Assembly (NCBI RefSeq): GCF_910592395.1
Contig: NC_088313.1
Coordinates: 10,888,937-10,952,936 of the forward strand
Reading direction: 5' to 3'
Source: Lineus longissimus
Taxonomy: Eukaryota; Nemertea; Pilidiophora; Heteronemertea; Lineidae
DNA length: 64,000 nucleotides
The notes under the pieces were generated by a model. That model was given only the letters and a program-made list of their open reading frames with translations, searched no databases and was not told the origin of the DNA. The translations under genes and the position numbers were made by a program. Every line of letters starts with the position of its first letter. The first letter of the stretch is position 1. Below, piece by piece: positions 22,903 through 34,679 of this stretch.

Positions 22903-25900
22903 CTACTGATTATCTACTGGTTCAAGTAACCTTAACTTCTGTACTGGTCGCCGTCTCAGACCAGCATCTGTCCTCACTGTCACGGACCTCACTAAGTTGT
23001 CCCTGCCTGGGTGCAACTCTTCCACTTTGGCCAACGTCCAGTATCCCTTTCGCATCCCTTCTTCTGCCAAAAATACAACGTCCCCAACTTGAAGGTTGTC
23101 CCTTACATCGGTCCACTTCCGCATCTGCTGGAGTTGGAGAAGGTACTCTGTTGTCCATCTGTTCCAAAATTGCTTCATAAGAGACTGTTGGTACCGCCAA
23201 CGCTTGACAAGTGTGGTCTGTGCTGTAACCTTGTCAACCTCCGGAAGAGACTGGGGGCTTCGTCCTCTGGCAAGGTGCCCCGGAGTGAGGGGCAACCAAT
23301 CCTCTGTATCACTCGACACCATGGTCAATGGACGCGAGTTCACCATTGCCTCTACTTCCGTTAAAACAGTCATCAGCTCAATCAGGGTGAGCTTCGATTT
23401 CCCGAGAACCTTCTTCAATGGTCTCTTTACCGATCCAACCATTCTCTCGTAAAACCCACCGTGCCATGGAGCACGTTCAGTGATGAACTTCCAGCGTATG
23501 CCCTCTTGTTCTAACTTGTCTCTAACATCATCCTGCTTCTGGAAAATCTTCTGGACTATGTCTGAAGCCTTCTTAAAAGTTTTAGCGATGTCCGACAACA
23601 TCATCCGACATCGTCCTCTTCGGCTCATCATTCTCCGCAAGGCCAACATAAACTGCTCAGTAGTCAGTGTTTAGACAAGCTCAAGGTGTATGGCCCTAGT
23701 CACCATACAGGAAAACAGACAAATGTACACTTTGCTTGTTGATTCACCTCCAACTGTGACCCTCACGAAGAGTGGCCCAGCAAAATCGACACCGACATTA
23801 GTGAATGCTGGTGCGATTGATATACGCTCCTCTGGCAAAGGTGCCATTCGTTGGTCGATCTTGAGAGGTTCTCGACAGGTTTTGCACGTATTGAGTATCC
23901 GCCGCACCTCTTGTTTCCCATGGACAATCCAATATCTGTTTCGTAGACTTGCTAGAGTCTGAGCCGCTCCAGGATGCAAGGTAATCTTGTGGTAATGCAT
24001 CACAAGCATCTTCACGAACGAATTGTGAGTCGGAAGAACGATTGGGTGCTTCACTTCTTCTGGCAGTGGGGCATAGTTGAGGCGACCACCTACGCGGATA
24101 ACTTGTGATCGCTTATCCCAATATGGGTTCAATTGGACGATGACACTTGTCTTCTCTACACTCTCTCCAGCTTTAAGCTTCTGTATCTCCTGGAAATGCT
24201 TCTCTTGGGCCCATTGTATCCAATGAAGTTCTTCCTTCCTCCTCTCACTCAATCGATCACTCCCCTCATCTGGGACAGTGTCTACATATTTGTTTGCTTT
24301 GTCTCTTCGGTATAGTGTGATCCAACTCCTCAATCTCATCATGACTCTGATGAATTTCTCATAGTCTGAAAATTTCTCCACATATTGTTCTACCTCGGAG
24401 TCCTTGAGTCTTTGACTGGGCAAAACCGCCAACGAGGTACTTGTTGTCTTCTTCTTCTCGTTAGCCTTCTCGGCTTCATTAGAGACCACAACTATTGGGG
24501 GCCACTCCGTTTCCTTTTGCCTCAGAAACAGTGGTCCATCCCACCACAGTACGGAGTCGACCACTGCTCTCGCTGTGACACCTCGTGAGCATAGGTCCGC
24601 AGGATTAAGTTTGCCGGGCACGTATCTCCAATTCAGTGGTCTAACAAGCTGTTGAATCTCTGACACCCGATTAGCAACGAAAACTTGCCATGTATACGCT
24701 GGCTTTGAAATCCAGTGCAACACGACCTGAGAGTCAGTCCAACAGATTGTCTTCTCTATCAGCAGCTTGAGTTCATTTCTGACGTATGTCACCAGTCTAG
24801 CATTGATGAGCGCGGCAATGAGTTCCAGCTCAGGAATGCTACGTCTCTTCCCAATAGAAGACAGACGAGTCTTTGAAAAGAGCAGTGTAGAATACTTCCT
24901 TCCAGATGGTCTATCTTCAGCAAAGAGATAGATTGCACTGCCGTAGGAAGCTTCGCACGCATCGCCAAAACCATGGAGGGAGTAAATTGGATTCTGGAAA
25001 TCTTCAGGTTTGAGGCATCGAGGAACTTTGATTTCATCGAGGATCTCAACTTGTTCCTTCCAAGCCCTCCATTCATGATCTAGCTCCTCGGGTAAAGGGT
25101 CGTCTCATGTCCCTTGTGTCAGCCATGTTCTCTGGAAAATCTGTTTTGCCTTTATGGTGAACGGAGAAAGCATTCCTAACGGATCGTATACTCTGTGTAA
25201 CTGCTGTAGAACAGAACGACGAGTCTCCACCGGCCTATCGTCCATTCTCTCAAGGAAGGAAAACATGAGGACATCTTCACGTGGTGAGTATTTCACGCCC
25301 AGCGTCTTTGTGCTTTCCTCGGCAAATGTTGCAACCTTGTGAAATGAAGCTAAGTCTCTCTCTTCTAAATGAGATAGCGCCTCTGGCTTGTTCGAAATAA
25401 ATTTTCGCAAAGAAAACCCTCCGTCATACAAAACAGTCTTCAAATCAGTTGTTAAAGTTGCCGCGTCTTCTACTAATTCCTCACCAGTAAGAACATCATC
25501 AACGAAGATGTTGTCTTCGATCTCAGCGACAGCTTTTGGATATGATTCCTTCTTTGTCTTCACGTGGTCAAGAATCGTCTGGATACTTGAGAATGGTGAT
25601 GAAGTGAGACCAAAAGTCACCGTTGTTAAACGATAAACCTCCGGTTCCTTGGACTTGTCCAAACCTCTCCATAAGAACCTCTGAGAATCCTGATCCTCTT
25701 TTCTCATTTTAACTTGAAGGAACATCTTCTCGATGTCAGCCACTAATGCCACTCTGTGGCGTCTAAATTGCAACAAAACCCCTGGGAGATCCGGCTGCAA
25801 TGCTGGCCCTGGCAGCAATGTCTCATTTAACGATACACCTTCATATCCAATCATGGACCCATCAAAAACAACACGCACTTTGGTCGTCGTCTTATCTCTT

Positions 25901-28329
25901 CGCACGACTGGATGGTGAGGAAGGTACCAAACCTGATGATTGTCAGGCTGTCTATCCTCCAATACCTTTTCGGCTCTTCCAGCTGAGAGCAGGTCTTGAA
26001 TCTGAGCTTCATACTCGGATGCTAATCTGGGGTCTCTCTTCAGTCTCTTCTCGAGTCCTATTAGACGATTGGTAGCTAAGGCTCTGTTGCTTTTGAGGAT
26101 CCTATCCTTGTAACTTGGATGACGTGGTAATCCAGTCACATAATGGTCTCCTACTCGTGTTGTCATCATTCGGTGTTGCTCCAAGGCCGAAGTCTCAAGT
26201 TCAGTCGAGTTCTTACTCTCATTAGGACGAATGCCCAGGTGTTCAAGGTCCCAATAACGGGTTGCCATCTCAGTTTCATTTTGTTCTTGGAAGCTGACGC
26301 GGTGGACACAATAAGTACGGTTGACTTCGGTCTGGGTTGAGTACGGCCCACATAGGATCCAGCCTATGTGAGTCTTCTGTGCCATGGGCGTTCCTGGAGG
26401 CCCTCTGATTCTCTTCTCTTTTAAGATGTTGAGAGTGTCTTCAATGCCCAGAAGAACATCCACTTCAGAGTTTGCCTGGACAGGAAATCTTTCCGCGAGC
26501 TGTAGACCCCTCAAATGACTCATCTTGGTGAAATCCACGTTGACAGCATTTATCGGAGCACTTGGCTTGTCCAAAATGTACGCAGAAATTTCGAAAACTT
26601 CTCCCTTCTTGCCAGGAAGAATTCCCGATAGATAGAACTTGACCTTCTCAGTAGTGGTAGCCATCACCTCTCCACCTGCCAAGATGAACTCACCTTCAAC
26701 CTTGGGGCCTCTCAAATTCAATCTTTTTGCCATTGAACGGCTAATGAACGTTACACCACTCCCGGTGTCCAGTAACACGTGACCTTCCGCAACCCTAGAC
26801 TTTGACTCAAGTTTGACTATGCCGCTCTGCATGACGACATTCGTTGAACCAGTAGACTTGACCAGTCCTGCAGTCGATTCAACTTTGTTCTGATGTGGTA
26901 CCTTTGATGTAAGGTTAGAAGAACCTGATACATTACTTCTCGCAGCGTTGTCACTTCCACTTCTTTTCTCGAAGTGGAGCAAAGTATGGTGATTCTTCTT
27001 ACACGATTTGCATCCCCTAGATCGACATGTTTTTACCATGTGGAATCTCGACAAGCAATTGAAGCAAGCCCTTGCTGCTTTCACACGCTCGCATCTCTCC
27101 TCAACACGCATCTTGGAAACAGACGGACACGAATAGGATTGGTGTGCATTATCACAAAAGACACACCGACTTTCGGTACTCTCCTGTGTTTGTGGGGTCA
27201 CATTCAAGGCGTGGCCAGATGGACGCCTTTCAAATGATCTTTCCTTTTTTGGATCGTTTGGAAGGGACTCTGACCTTCTAGCAACCTTCACTGCATCTTG
27301 GATCTTCTCGATCAAGTCGTCAATTCGAATTGGAAGGTTGGACGGAGCTGTCGTTCTCTTTTCTTCTTTGATTCGTTCGCTGTCCCACTTTCTCACCAAA
27401 CTCTTCGGCATCTTCCTCCTTACTAACGCAGTGAGAATCCAACTAGATCGGATGAGCTCTGGGTCATCGTGTGTCCTCTTCTTAATGTAATTCCAGTTTG
27501 CCACCAGTGTGTTCAGCACAGGATCCAACTCTCGAACTGTTGGACTTTTTACAACTGGAACACTAGCTATCTCATTGACAGCCTTCTCAATGCGAGCTAA
27601 CACATCTCCGAAACGATTCTCTAAGAACTCGATTATTTCCTCGTAGCTTGGGTCTTTCAAACCCGACACCAACTTTGCTACCTCTCCATCGAGTAATGAA
27701 ATTACAACATGAGTCTTCTCGACGTCACTGTACCCAGGTTTTCTAACCTCTGCATCCACAAGATCTCGCCATTGATCAAATAGCTCAGTATCGCCCTTGA
27801 ATTTTGGGATCTGAATAACTCGCTTCTTGTGCGTCAGCGTAGAAAGAATTTCTTCTAGTTGTGTCTCAGAAACGCCAGTGTTCACTCCGGCGAGAGCCTT
27901 TGACAAGCTTTCTGCAAACATTTCTGGGCTGAGCTCAGATTTAGCAGATTTTCCGGATGCTTCACTTGCTTCCTTCACAGGTGATAAACATGCCTCTAAC
28001 CCTTGTATCGAAGCACACATATGATTGTACGCTTTGAGGTATCTCGCCTCACCATCATCATCTTTCACCACTTTTAGGCGAGCATCATTGTCTGCATGAT
28101 AATCTATTTGATCCTGCACTCCTGATAACTCCCCATAAACTTCCTCAACCCTTTTGAATGAAGAAAGAGCTGTACGTATCGCTATATGCACATCTTTTTC
28201 ATTAGACTCATCATCAGCAACAAGTGTTTCAGCTTCCTTAGCAGCTGTATCTGTCACAGTGATATATTTTGTGAAGCGACCTCTGGTAATTCGCCTCTTC
28301 TCAAGCAACTCATTTAAACTTGCCGCCAT
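22903..28329 (-). pseudogene. BEL/Pao gag-pol polyprotein, two in-frame stops
   Basis: One minus-strand frame of 1,809 codons from ATG 28329 to 22903, interrupted only by TGA at 25105-25107 and TAA at 23671-23673. Order seen: Gag of the DUF1759 type (IPKFKGD...FDQW at ~174-187); zinc knuckles CVFCDNAHQSYSC (~389-401) and CFNCLSRFHMVKTC (~422-435), then a Cys/His cluster. Next is the protease, LLDTGSG (Asp ~521). The reverse transcriptase has VRVVFDGS and FVDD (~942). RNase H (SLHGFGDA, PELELIA, WTDSQ) lies just past the first stop. The integrase has a zinc-binding HPGA...CKTCRE region and all three acidic residues (VGVDFAG, MLSDIAK, GGFYERM). A C-terminal DUF5641-like segment follows. Core motifs are kept, so only the two nonsense changes visibly inactivate it. 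The antisense frames are shadows. Confidence 0.95.
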
Positions 28330-29100
28330 ATTGTACTATTGTACTTGAGTATGAAAATAAAGACACACTGAGGGGAGGATGTTTTACACCGCACAATAAA
28401 TGCTTTATACGAGATGACCGGTCGCAATTGGCACGCACCGCTTCTAATCAGCTAGTGCCAATCTCGACAAGTATGCTCCAAAGGTTCTCCACTTAAAACC
28501 CACGACGAAATGCTTAGATTCTTATTTAGAATCTCTATGTACACCCGATAGTCCTCGGCTCAACACTACCTTATGCACAAATATGTCACGTAACAATTTA
28601 ATACCAGTGAATGAATGAAACACACGTAACGTTACTGATCACTATAAGAGTACATGTATATGCAACACATCATCAAATTATATGACCAGAGCTGCACCGT
28701 TGCTCAAACAACTGAAAATAACAAATGCACTTATATGCATTTGGCCCATTTCGCAATACACAACTCTAACTCATTGAATAGAACATGATACCAAAATGTC
28801 GTACCGAATGAAATATGCCGTGTGAATAGTGATGACACGCACTAAACGACCACACCAGAATTGTAAATGAAAATGTAAGAAACAAGAAACACCTCATTCA
28901 CATCTCATTCACAGTGACACACACAAGACGCATTCGCACATGACTCATTTACAATGACGCAAACGTAACGTGGCACGCACATGACGCATTCACACAACCG
29001 GTACGCTATGAAATACATGTAGGTATGAAAAGTGATGTCAGAAATGCATGAACTTGTGACATAGATCTCTACAAAGACAACAAACAATCACCAATGAAAT
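28330..29100 (-). other. BEL/Pao 5' leader, proximal part
   Basis: About 770 bases between the gag start and the nested TIR element, with no open frame of note. A purine tract followed by TGTTTTACACC on the plus strand (GAGGGGAGGATG at 28370-28381) resembles this element's own polypurine tract/LTR junction in the opposite orientation. Bases 28905-29000 contain repeated CACACGTAACG/GACGCATTCACA-like words. No regulatory role can be assigned. Confidence 0.5.
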
Positions 29101-30692
29101 ATCCCTTACCGAAAGGCAGTGCACTGAAAATGACTGCATCACACTGCTTTTGACTGAAACCCCCACTGCATATGACTGTCTTAGGCATATCATTTTTTCT
29201 TAATGTTTTAAAACCACTGATTTTGACTGAAAGACCACTGCAAAGCACTGCCACTTGCATATCATTATGAACGACGTATTTCAAAAACACTGCCTATGAC
29301 TGAAAGACCACTGATTTCCACTTCTCCAACTCTGATCGAAACCCGTGGCATTTTCAACATGACTGAAAACCACTGCTTTATGACTGTTGAGATTAAGACT
29401 TGATGGCAGTGTAAAGCAGTGGTAATTGCAGTCAAATTCAGTGTTAAATATCACCCATAATGCAACCTGAGACAGGAAGCTAGCAAGTTTGAATTTGATA
29501 GTCAAACATTCAAGAAATCATGGTAGCTCTTCATATTTCTCGATATTTACCCGAATTTCAATATGAGAAGAGGGGAGTTTTAGTCAGTTTGAATTGGAAC
29601 ACATAAGGAGCCAATGAATGCAAAAAGGGTAATCTAGACAGACACTGAAGTTGTATTTTCAGCAAATTAAGAAGGCTGTAGGCCCTATAGGTGTTGTAAT
29701 GTATGCATACACTGCAAGATATCTGCATGTATCTTCATGCATCTACTGTAGGCCCTATAGGTGTCAATTGTAATGTATGCATACACTGCAAGATATCTGC
29801 ATAGGAGCTCAATACACATCAATCAGTCTGTTAGATCATTATTCTACAGGCCGCGTGCAGTTACTTTATTTGGACATCAATTTGATCTAGCTTCAATCCC
29901 TGACATCACCACTGACAGTAGCTATGTGCCATGTGTTGTTTCAATTGTCTATAGTAACCCCATATGACCACTGTCATTATGACAAAGTTTGCAATGACGT
30001 AGGTCAAGGACGTGAATTTGTCATCTTTTTACTGTGTCACGTCATCATGCAATGGCAATGTCCTCTATTTGTGCAGATGACGTCATCACTGCCATATTGG
30101 ACGCAAACACACCGTCTAAAATAGGACAGCAAAAGTAACAGTTCGCTAGAAGTTTTTGCTTTTTCAAACAATTTCTTTGGTTGTCATCAGCACAGGGGGT
30201 CACGTCCCCCAAACCTCTCTCGGCATGGCCGTGCCTGCATGCCATTGAATAAATTATTCATATTAACACTGAAAATGACTGCTCCCTCCAGGAGGTTTTG
30301 GAAATGGCAGTCAAAATCAGTGGTGTTTCAGTGTGGATTCAGTGTGCTGCGAAATATTTAAATTAACACTGAACCCCACTGCCAGCCCTGTGCATGATTC
30401 ATAGTGGGGAGTCATTTTCAGTGTCAAAAGCAGTGGAAATCAGTCAGCCTAAATATTTAAATGAGCACTGCTTTTGACTGCCTTACCACTGATTTTGACT
30501 GTCTTACCACTGCTTATGACTCCCTAACCTCTATTTTTGATTGCTGTATAACTGTATGCTCTGGTAACGCGTGACTGAAAAACACTCCCTATGACTGCTT
30601 TCCACTGATTTCAACACTGCCATAAAAATGTGAGGTAACACTGCAACCTGACTGAATCCTGACTGATATCACACTGCTTTTCGGTGAGGGAT
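29101..30692. mobile_element. TIR element (~1.59 kb) with dense CACTG/GACTG motif arrays at both ends
   Basis: Ends are near-perfect inverted repeats: ATCCCTTACCGAAAGGCAGT on the left and, inverted on the right, ATCCCTCACCGAAAAGCAGT. If the termini are CCCT, a 2 bp AT duplication flanks it. The outer ~350-420 bases on each side (29114-29450 and 30268-30690) hold dozens of degenerate copies of CCACTGNTTTTGACTG in both orientations. The middle (29450-30260) has no recognisable transposase. It interrupts the BEL leader, so it is younger than that element. Superfamily undetermined; an AT duplication would fit ISL2EU-type elements. Confidence 0.75.
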
Positions 30693-30753
30693 GCTCCTGG
30701 AAAGAAAAATTGATCAGCAAAACAGCCTCGAAGAATGTGATCTGGATGAAAAA

Positions 30754-30771
30754 ATCCGGTCGGAGAGACCA
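30754..30771 (-). promoter_or_regulatory. Primer-binding site of the BEL/Pao element
   Basis: On the minus strand, TGGTCTCTCCGACCGGAT begins one base after the 5' LTR terminus (..GGTACA T TGG..). TGG pairs with the tRNA CCA end. The implied tRNA 3' end resembles, but does not exactly match, the tRNA-Tyr ends I know; the primer tRNA is undetermined. Confidence 0.7.
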
Positions 30772-30819
30772 ATGTACCATAGCTACATGAAAAACACTAC
30801 TAAATTACCAGAAGAAACA

Positions 30820-32372
30820 ACAAGAGGCCCAAGGGCCTGGCGCTCAGCTGAGTTAATATCATTAATATCTTCCCGGTGTTCAGTTCATTATGCATGAAAA
30901 TGGCATGCTCGATGGTATTTGATATCCTTTTGCGTTCACTACGGTACCAATGTTTTTGGTTGACATAATTATGCCACTGTTCATTCCTCAATCCCGACCA
31001 TAATTCGGGTGAAATCATCGTATGAAACTATTTACCGAAACATGAAGTTTATGCCATGAATGAGGATACTCATTGTCATAGCCTCGTTTACAAGTACGAA
31101 GTATTTTCCCGCGAATATTCAAAACTGCTTGGCTCCTTGCCAGTTAAATAACATGTGACTATACACAAAATAGAAAACTTTGATGGAAATTGTAAATCAT
31201 TTTTTTACCTATCAGGGGAAACAAGCTGATGATGATCAAATAAATCATTCATGAGAAATCGTTTTGTTGCTGAAGCTTGCATGACGAAGTTCATGCTAAA
31301 CCTTTTCTTGTGCTCTACTGCGCCACCGTAGTTTTCTATTTAGACCAGCGATGACGTCATTTCTGGTGATTCCCTACGTTGTCCAATGAGCGCTTTTTAA
31401 AATGTGCCATTTGGTATTGTACGAACAGAATGCCGTAGCTCCCTCAATTTCCAATCAATTTTTATGGGAGTGACATTATTGTATTGCTTAGAATGTCTAC
31501 TTTTTACTCATGAAAGAATCGTAGAACTAAAACTTAATAGGCGAACAGAATCATGCCAATTCACTGCACATACTGTGGGAATTCTCCACTTCAAAATACA
31601 TCGGCGATGTCATCGCGAACAGAGCATGCACTTCCGATATCGTTTTCACAGAAATGTGGCCAAATTTTCAAGAACTAATTTCTGAAAGTAGTCCCTAACG
31701 ACCTTATGACTACCACTGAAACGAACTAGTGATAATATCGCCTACCAGACTACTACTTTTTAAGCAGAAAATTGGGTACTTGAGTGTCATTGAGCTCCAG
31801 GCGTAAACAACATGCCGCCATTTTGTCTCCGCTTCGGTATTTCGTACGCCGCTTATAATGCACCTTCTCAATTAAAACCAACATAATAAGGCCTTACATC
31901 GTTGATTGAATAGGAACACCACACAAAACACAATAAAGTGGGGGTACAATCGATTACGAAGCTGAAGTGAACAGTGATTTATTCCTGGAGCTACTGCTTT
32001 TGTTGTGTAGCTGCCATGTTTTGAGAACTGGCAAATAGGAGACTTCATTGATGGCTGACGTCATCGGGCGGAAATTTGAATCGGCAGAAATAATTAAAAG
32101 GCAGGTAGCGCCCTCTCCTGTTAAAATTTTGAATTTTTTCTCAATAAAATAGATTTTCAAGAATTTTATCTTAATATTAGAGCATATTTCGACTAATTCT
32201 GCTGCTCCTAGGCCGATATAGGCCAGTTTCCTTCATGCACTCTCGCTCGCAGGAAGTAGGTCGAATGGCGACAAATTTTGTTTTGAAAGTAGAGTTTGAT
32301 CAGAAGTATCCAGAAATGCAAAATTGAAGTCTCTAGGTCTTACGGTTACAAAATGTGCACCATGGGTTTAAC

Positions 32373-32406
<34 letters not shown>

Positions 32407-32479
32407 ATGGATGGATGGACAGACGGACGCCACTGAACAACTTATTTGACAAGCTCGGCTGACTTAGTCAGCTGAGCTA
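30820..32479 (-). mobile_element. Helentron-like non-autonomous element, family B, inside the 5' LTR
   Basis: In element sense (minus) it starts TAGCTCAGCTGACTAAGTCA, which folds as a terminal hairpin. GTGGCGTCCGTC and a (CCAT)n microsatellite follow. It ends with GCTGAGCGCCAGGCCCTTGG and a GGGCC hairpin, then CTCTTGT. The end sequence TCAGCTGAGC is the inverse of the start GCTCAGCTGA (subterminal inverted repeats). Flanks are T and T (A/A on plus); comparison with the intact LTR shows no target duplication. No Rep/helicase is encoded. The organisation parallels family A at 40.9 kb despite unrelated internal sequence. Confidence 0.8.
32373..32420 (+). repeat. (GGAT)n microsatellite
   Basis: About twelve ATGG/GGAT units with minor interruptions, positioned just inside the 5' hairpin of the family B Helentron-like element. 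This is the same relative place occupied by (GTC)n in family A. Confidence 0.9.
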
Positions 32480-33295
32480 AAAACCCTGAAGCTGTTTTAC
32501 ACAAATACACCAACACACTTTATTTACATAAGAAACTTAGGTAATGGTCTATATGGACAATGTAGAGCTCTCTGCTATGAATGACACTTGCACAAACACA
32601 TCAGTCAGTCAATCTGGTTGAGAAACACATATCCAAAGAAGCTCCAACTCGTAGAAACACAGTTATGTACTCGTAGAACGTAGAAACACAGTCATGTACA
32701 TGTCGATGACGTCACAGAAAAAGTGCAAGCCCGGTACCGGAAGTAAGTGACAAAAGACAAGTCACGATTGCGCAAACAGGAAGTACAGATATCCGACGTA
32801 TATCCACGTAAAACGTTGCGTACAAAGGTTACATGTAAAGGTGCTCCTTGAGGCCGCCACAGACACTTGTTACGAACGATGTAAGTAGTGCTACGAAGTG
32901 TAGCCAAATGTATGGTCTATGCACACACGTGCTTGGCTCTATGCATAGTTACGAATTAAAGAATTGTCAAAGCTCGAGACACACAGTAAATCTTTCTTTC
33001 CATCAGTCGTGGAAAGAACGTAATAAAAATACTCAAAGTTCAGATCCTTGAACACGAATAAAACACAGGAGCAAACGTCCTCCCGGTCTTCTCACACCAC
33101 AGCTGTGTATACGAATGGGACGAGTATAAGAAAACTGATAGAAAATGAACCTATGCACTTACGTAAGAAGGTAAGTGCATAGGCCTAAAATAAACTGTGT
33201 TTGTAAACAAGTCTCTTGATGGCGTCCACCACAAGCCAGCACCATTCATGTAACAAAATAATTAACTCAGGTCCTATTTGACCAACAACCGAACA

Positions 33296-33847
33296 ATAGG
33301 AGCCTGACCCCTGATCACTACCAAACTTTATATGTGAGACAAAAAGTTACCAGATTGTGACTCGTGGCTGTGAATGATAGGACCCCGACCCCTGATCACT
33401 ACCAAACTTTATATGTGAGACAAAAAGTTACCAGATTGTGACTCGTGGCTGGGAATGATGGGACCCCGACCCATGATCACTGCCAAACTTCATACGTGAG
33501 ACAAAAAGTTACCTGATTGTGACTTACGGCTGGGAATGATGGGACCCCGACCCATGACCACTGCCAAACTTCATGTGCGAGACAAAAAGTTACCAGATTG
33601 TGACTCGTGGCTGGGAATGATGGGCCCCGACCCAGGATCACTGCCAAACTTCATACGTGAGACAAAAAGTTACCAGATTGTGACTCGTGGCTGTGAATGA
33701 TAGGACCCTGACCCCTGATCACTACCAAACTTTATATGTGAGACAAAAAGTTACCAGATTGTGACTCGTGGCTGGGAATGATGGGACCCCGACCCATGAT
33801 CACTGCCAAACTTCATACGTGAGACAAAAAGTCACCAGATTGTGACG
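33296..33847. repeat. Continuation of the 81 bp satellite array
   Basis: About 6.8 further monomers in the same orientation as the main array, starting with the duplicated ATAGG. The array ends within GTGACGCCACAGG at ~33847, where unique sequence begins. Confidence 0.95.
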
Positions 33848-33870
33848 CCACAGGTACTGCCAAGTCTTCA

Positions 33871-34679
33871 GCCGCTGGAACAGGGGTATTCATGAAATGA
33901 CGTCGCGTCATTTTTCGAGGCAGGTAGGCCTGGCCTACGCACCGGCCAGTGAGACCAAAATCTCCTGGGGTCTCACTAGCCAGTGGTGATCAGGTCAACA
34001 TTGGTAAAAAAAAAGTTCTTCAATCTCAGGCGATTACCATGGATACAGATAAGCCTATCATATCGCTATTGCTGCATGTTCAAATGTCGGTGTCCTGGGT
34101 ATTTTGTGAAGAGGTAGCTCTGACGATTATTTGAGGAAAATATCAGCTTCTTCTGTGCACGTCCGCAGTGACCAGGCCTCGCATGCTATTTATAGCTCAA
34201 TCGGATGTTGACATGAACTGGTTCCTGTCAGAGTGCACATGTTCTCAAGGTGAGACTTCGCGGTCAAAATGCTCAAAGAAAAGCCGCAACGGCACCCTAT
34301 TTTGGTATCAAAATTTAAAATTGTTATTATTTGGCTTTCTCAAGGTGATAAGTAGAAGTTTATAAAAATATTATTTCACCATCCATGTTAATTGTCAAGA
34401 TATAAGGCGGCAAGGTGAAATTTTCAAAATTTTCATCGATGTACAGGGTGTCTCATGTATTGTGCTGCCCCCATGTTCTCATGACTGAATTACTTGATAA
34501 CAATGAAAGCTGGCCAGATGTATTCTAGAAGCGACAAGCTATTCAGAAATGTATAGGTTTATGTGTGAGAGTGATATACTGCAAGGTCGACAGCCACTTG
34601 AACAGGGGTATGCATGAAATGACGTCGCGCCATTTGTGGAGCCAGGTAGGCCCGGCCATTGCACTGGCTAGTGAGACCT
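33871..34679. repeat. Direct repeat pair with palindromic core (33871-33957, 34592-34679)
   Basis: Both copies share GAACAGGGGTAT-CATGAAATGACGTCGCG, CAGGTAGGCC-GGCC and GGC-AGTGAGACC. The first copy extends into a hairpin (GGCCAGTGAGACC...GGTCTCACTAGCC, ~33944-33982). The pair may be the ends or copies of a small mobile element that starts right where the satellite ends. Confidence 0.6.

Larger units (their letters stand above)
21957..33295 (-). mobile_element. BEL/Pao LTR retrotransposon with two nested insertions
   Basis: The whole element is flanked by the 5 bp duplication ATAGG (21952-21956 and 33296-33300), and both flanks are satellite. LTRs start TG and end CA in element orientation (minus strand). 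Order in element sense: 5' LTR (33295-30773), primer-binding site, leader, gag-pol (28329-22903), polypurine tract, 3' LTR (22690-21957). A ~1.6 kb TIR element lies in the leader and a ~1.66 kb Helentron-like element lies in the 5' LTR, so the 11.3 kb span reduces to ~8.1 kb. Outside the nested insertion and one ~127 bp length difference I count only nine substitutions between the LTRs, so insertion was fairly recent. No env-like frame is seen. Confidence 0.95.
30773..33295 (-). repeat. 5' LTR of the BEL/Pao element, split by a Helentron-like insertion
   Basis: Matches the 3' LTR over 30773-30819 and 32480-33295. Differences are nine substitutions plus an extra ~127-base internal segment (~32918-33050) missing from the 3' LTR. 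The AATAAA signal (minus strand) recurs at ~32519-32524, and the LTR hairpin at ~33150-33182. The downstream flank is ATAGG, then satellite. Confidence 0.92.

Noticed and set aside
23011-28348. Many plus-strand frames of 60-118 codons across the BEL/Pao element
   Set aside because: Antisense shadows of the well-supported minus-strand polyprotein.
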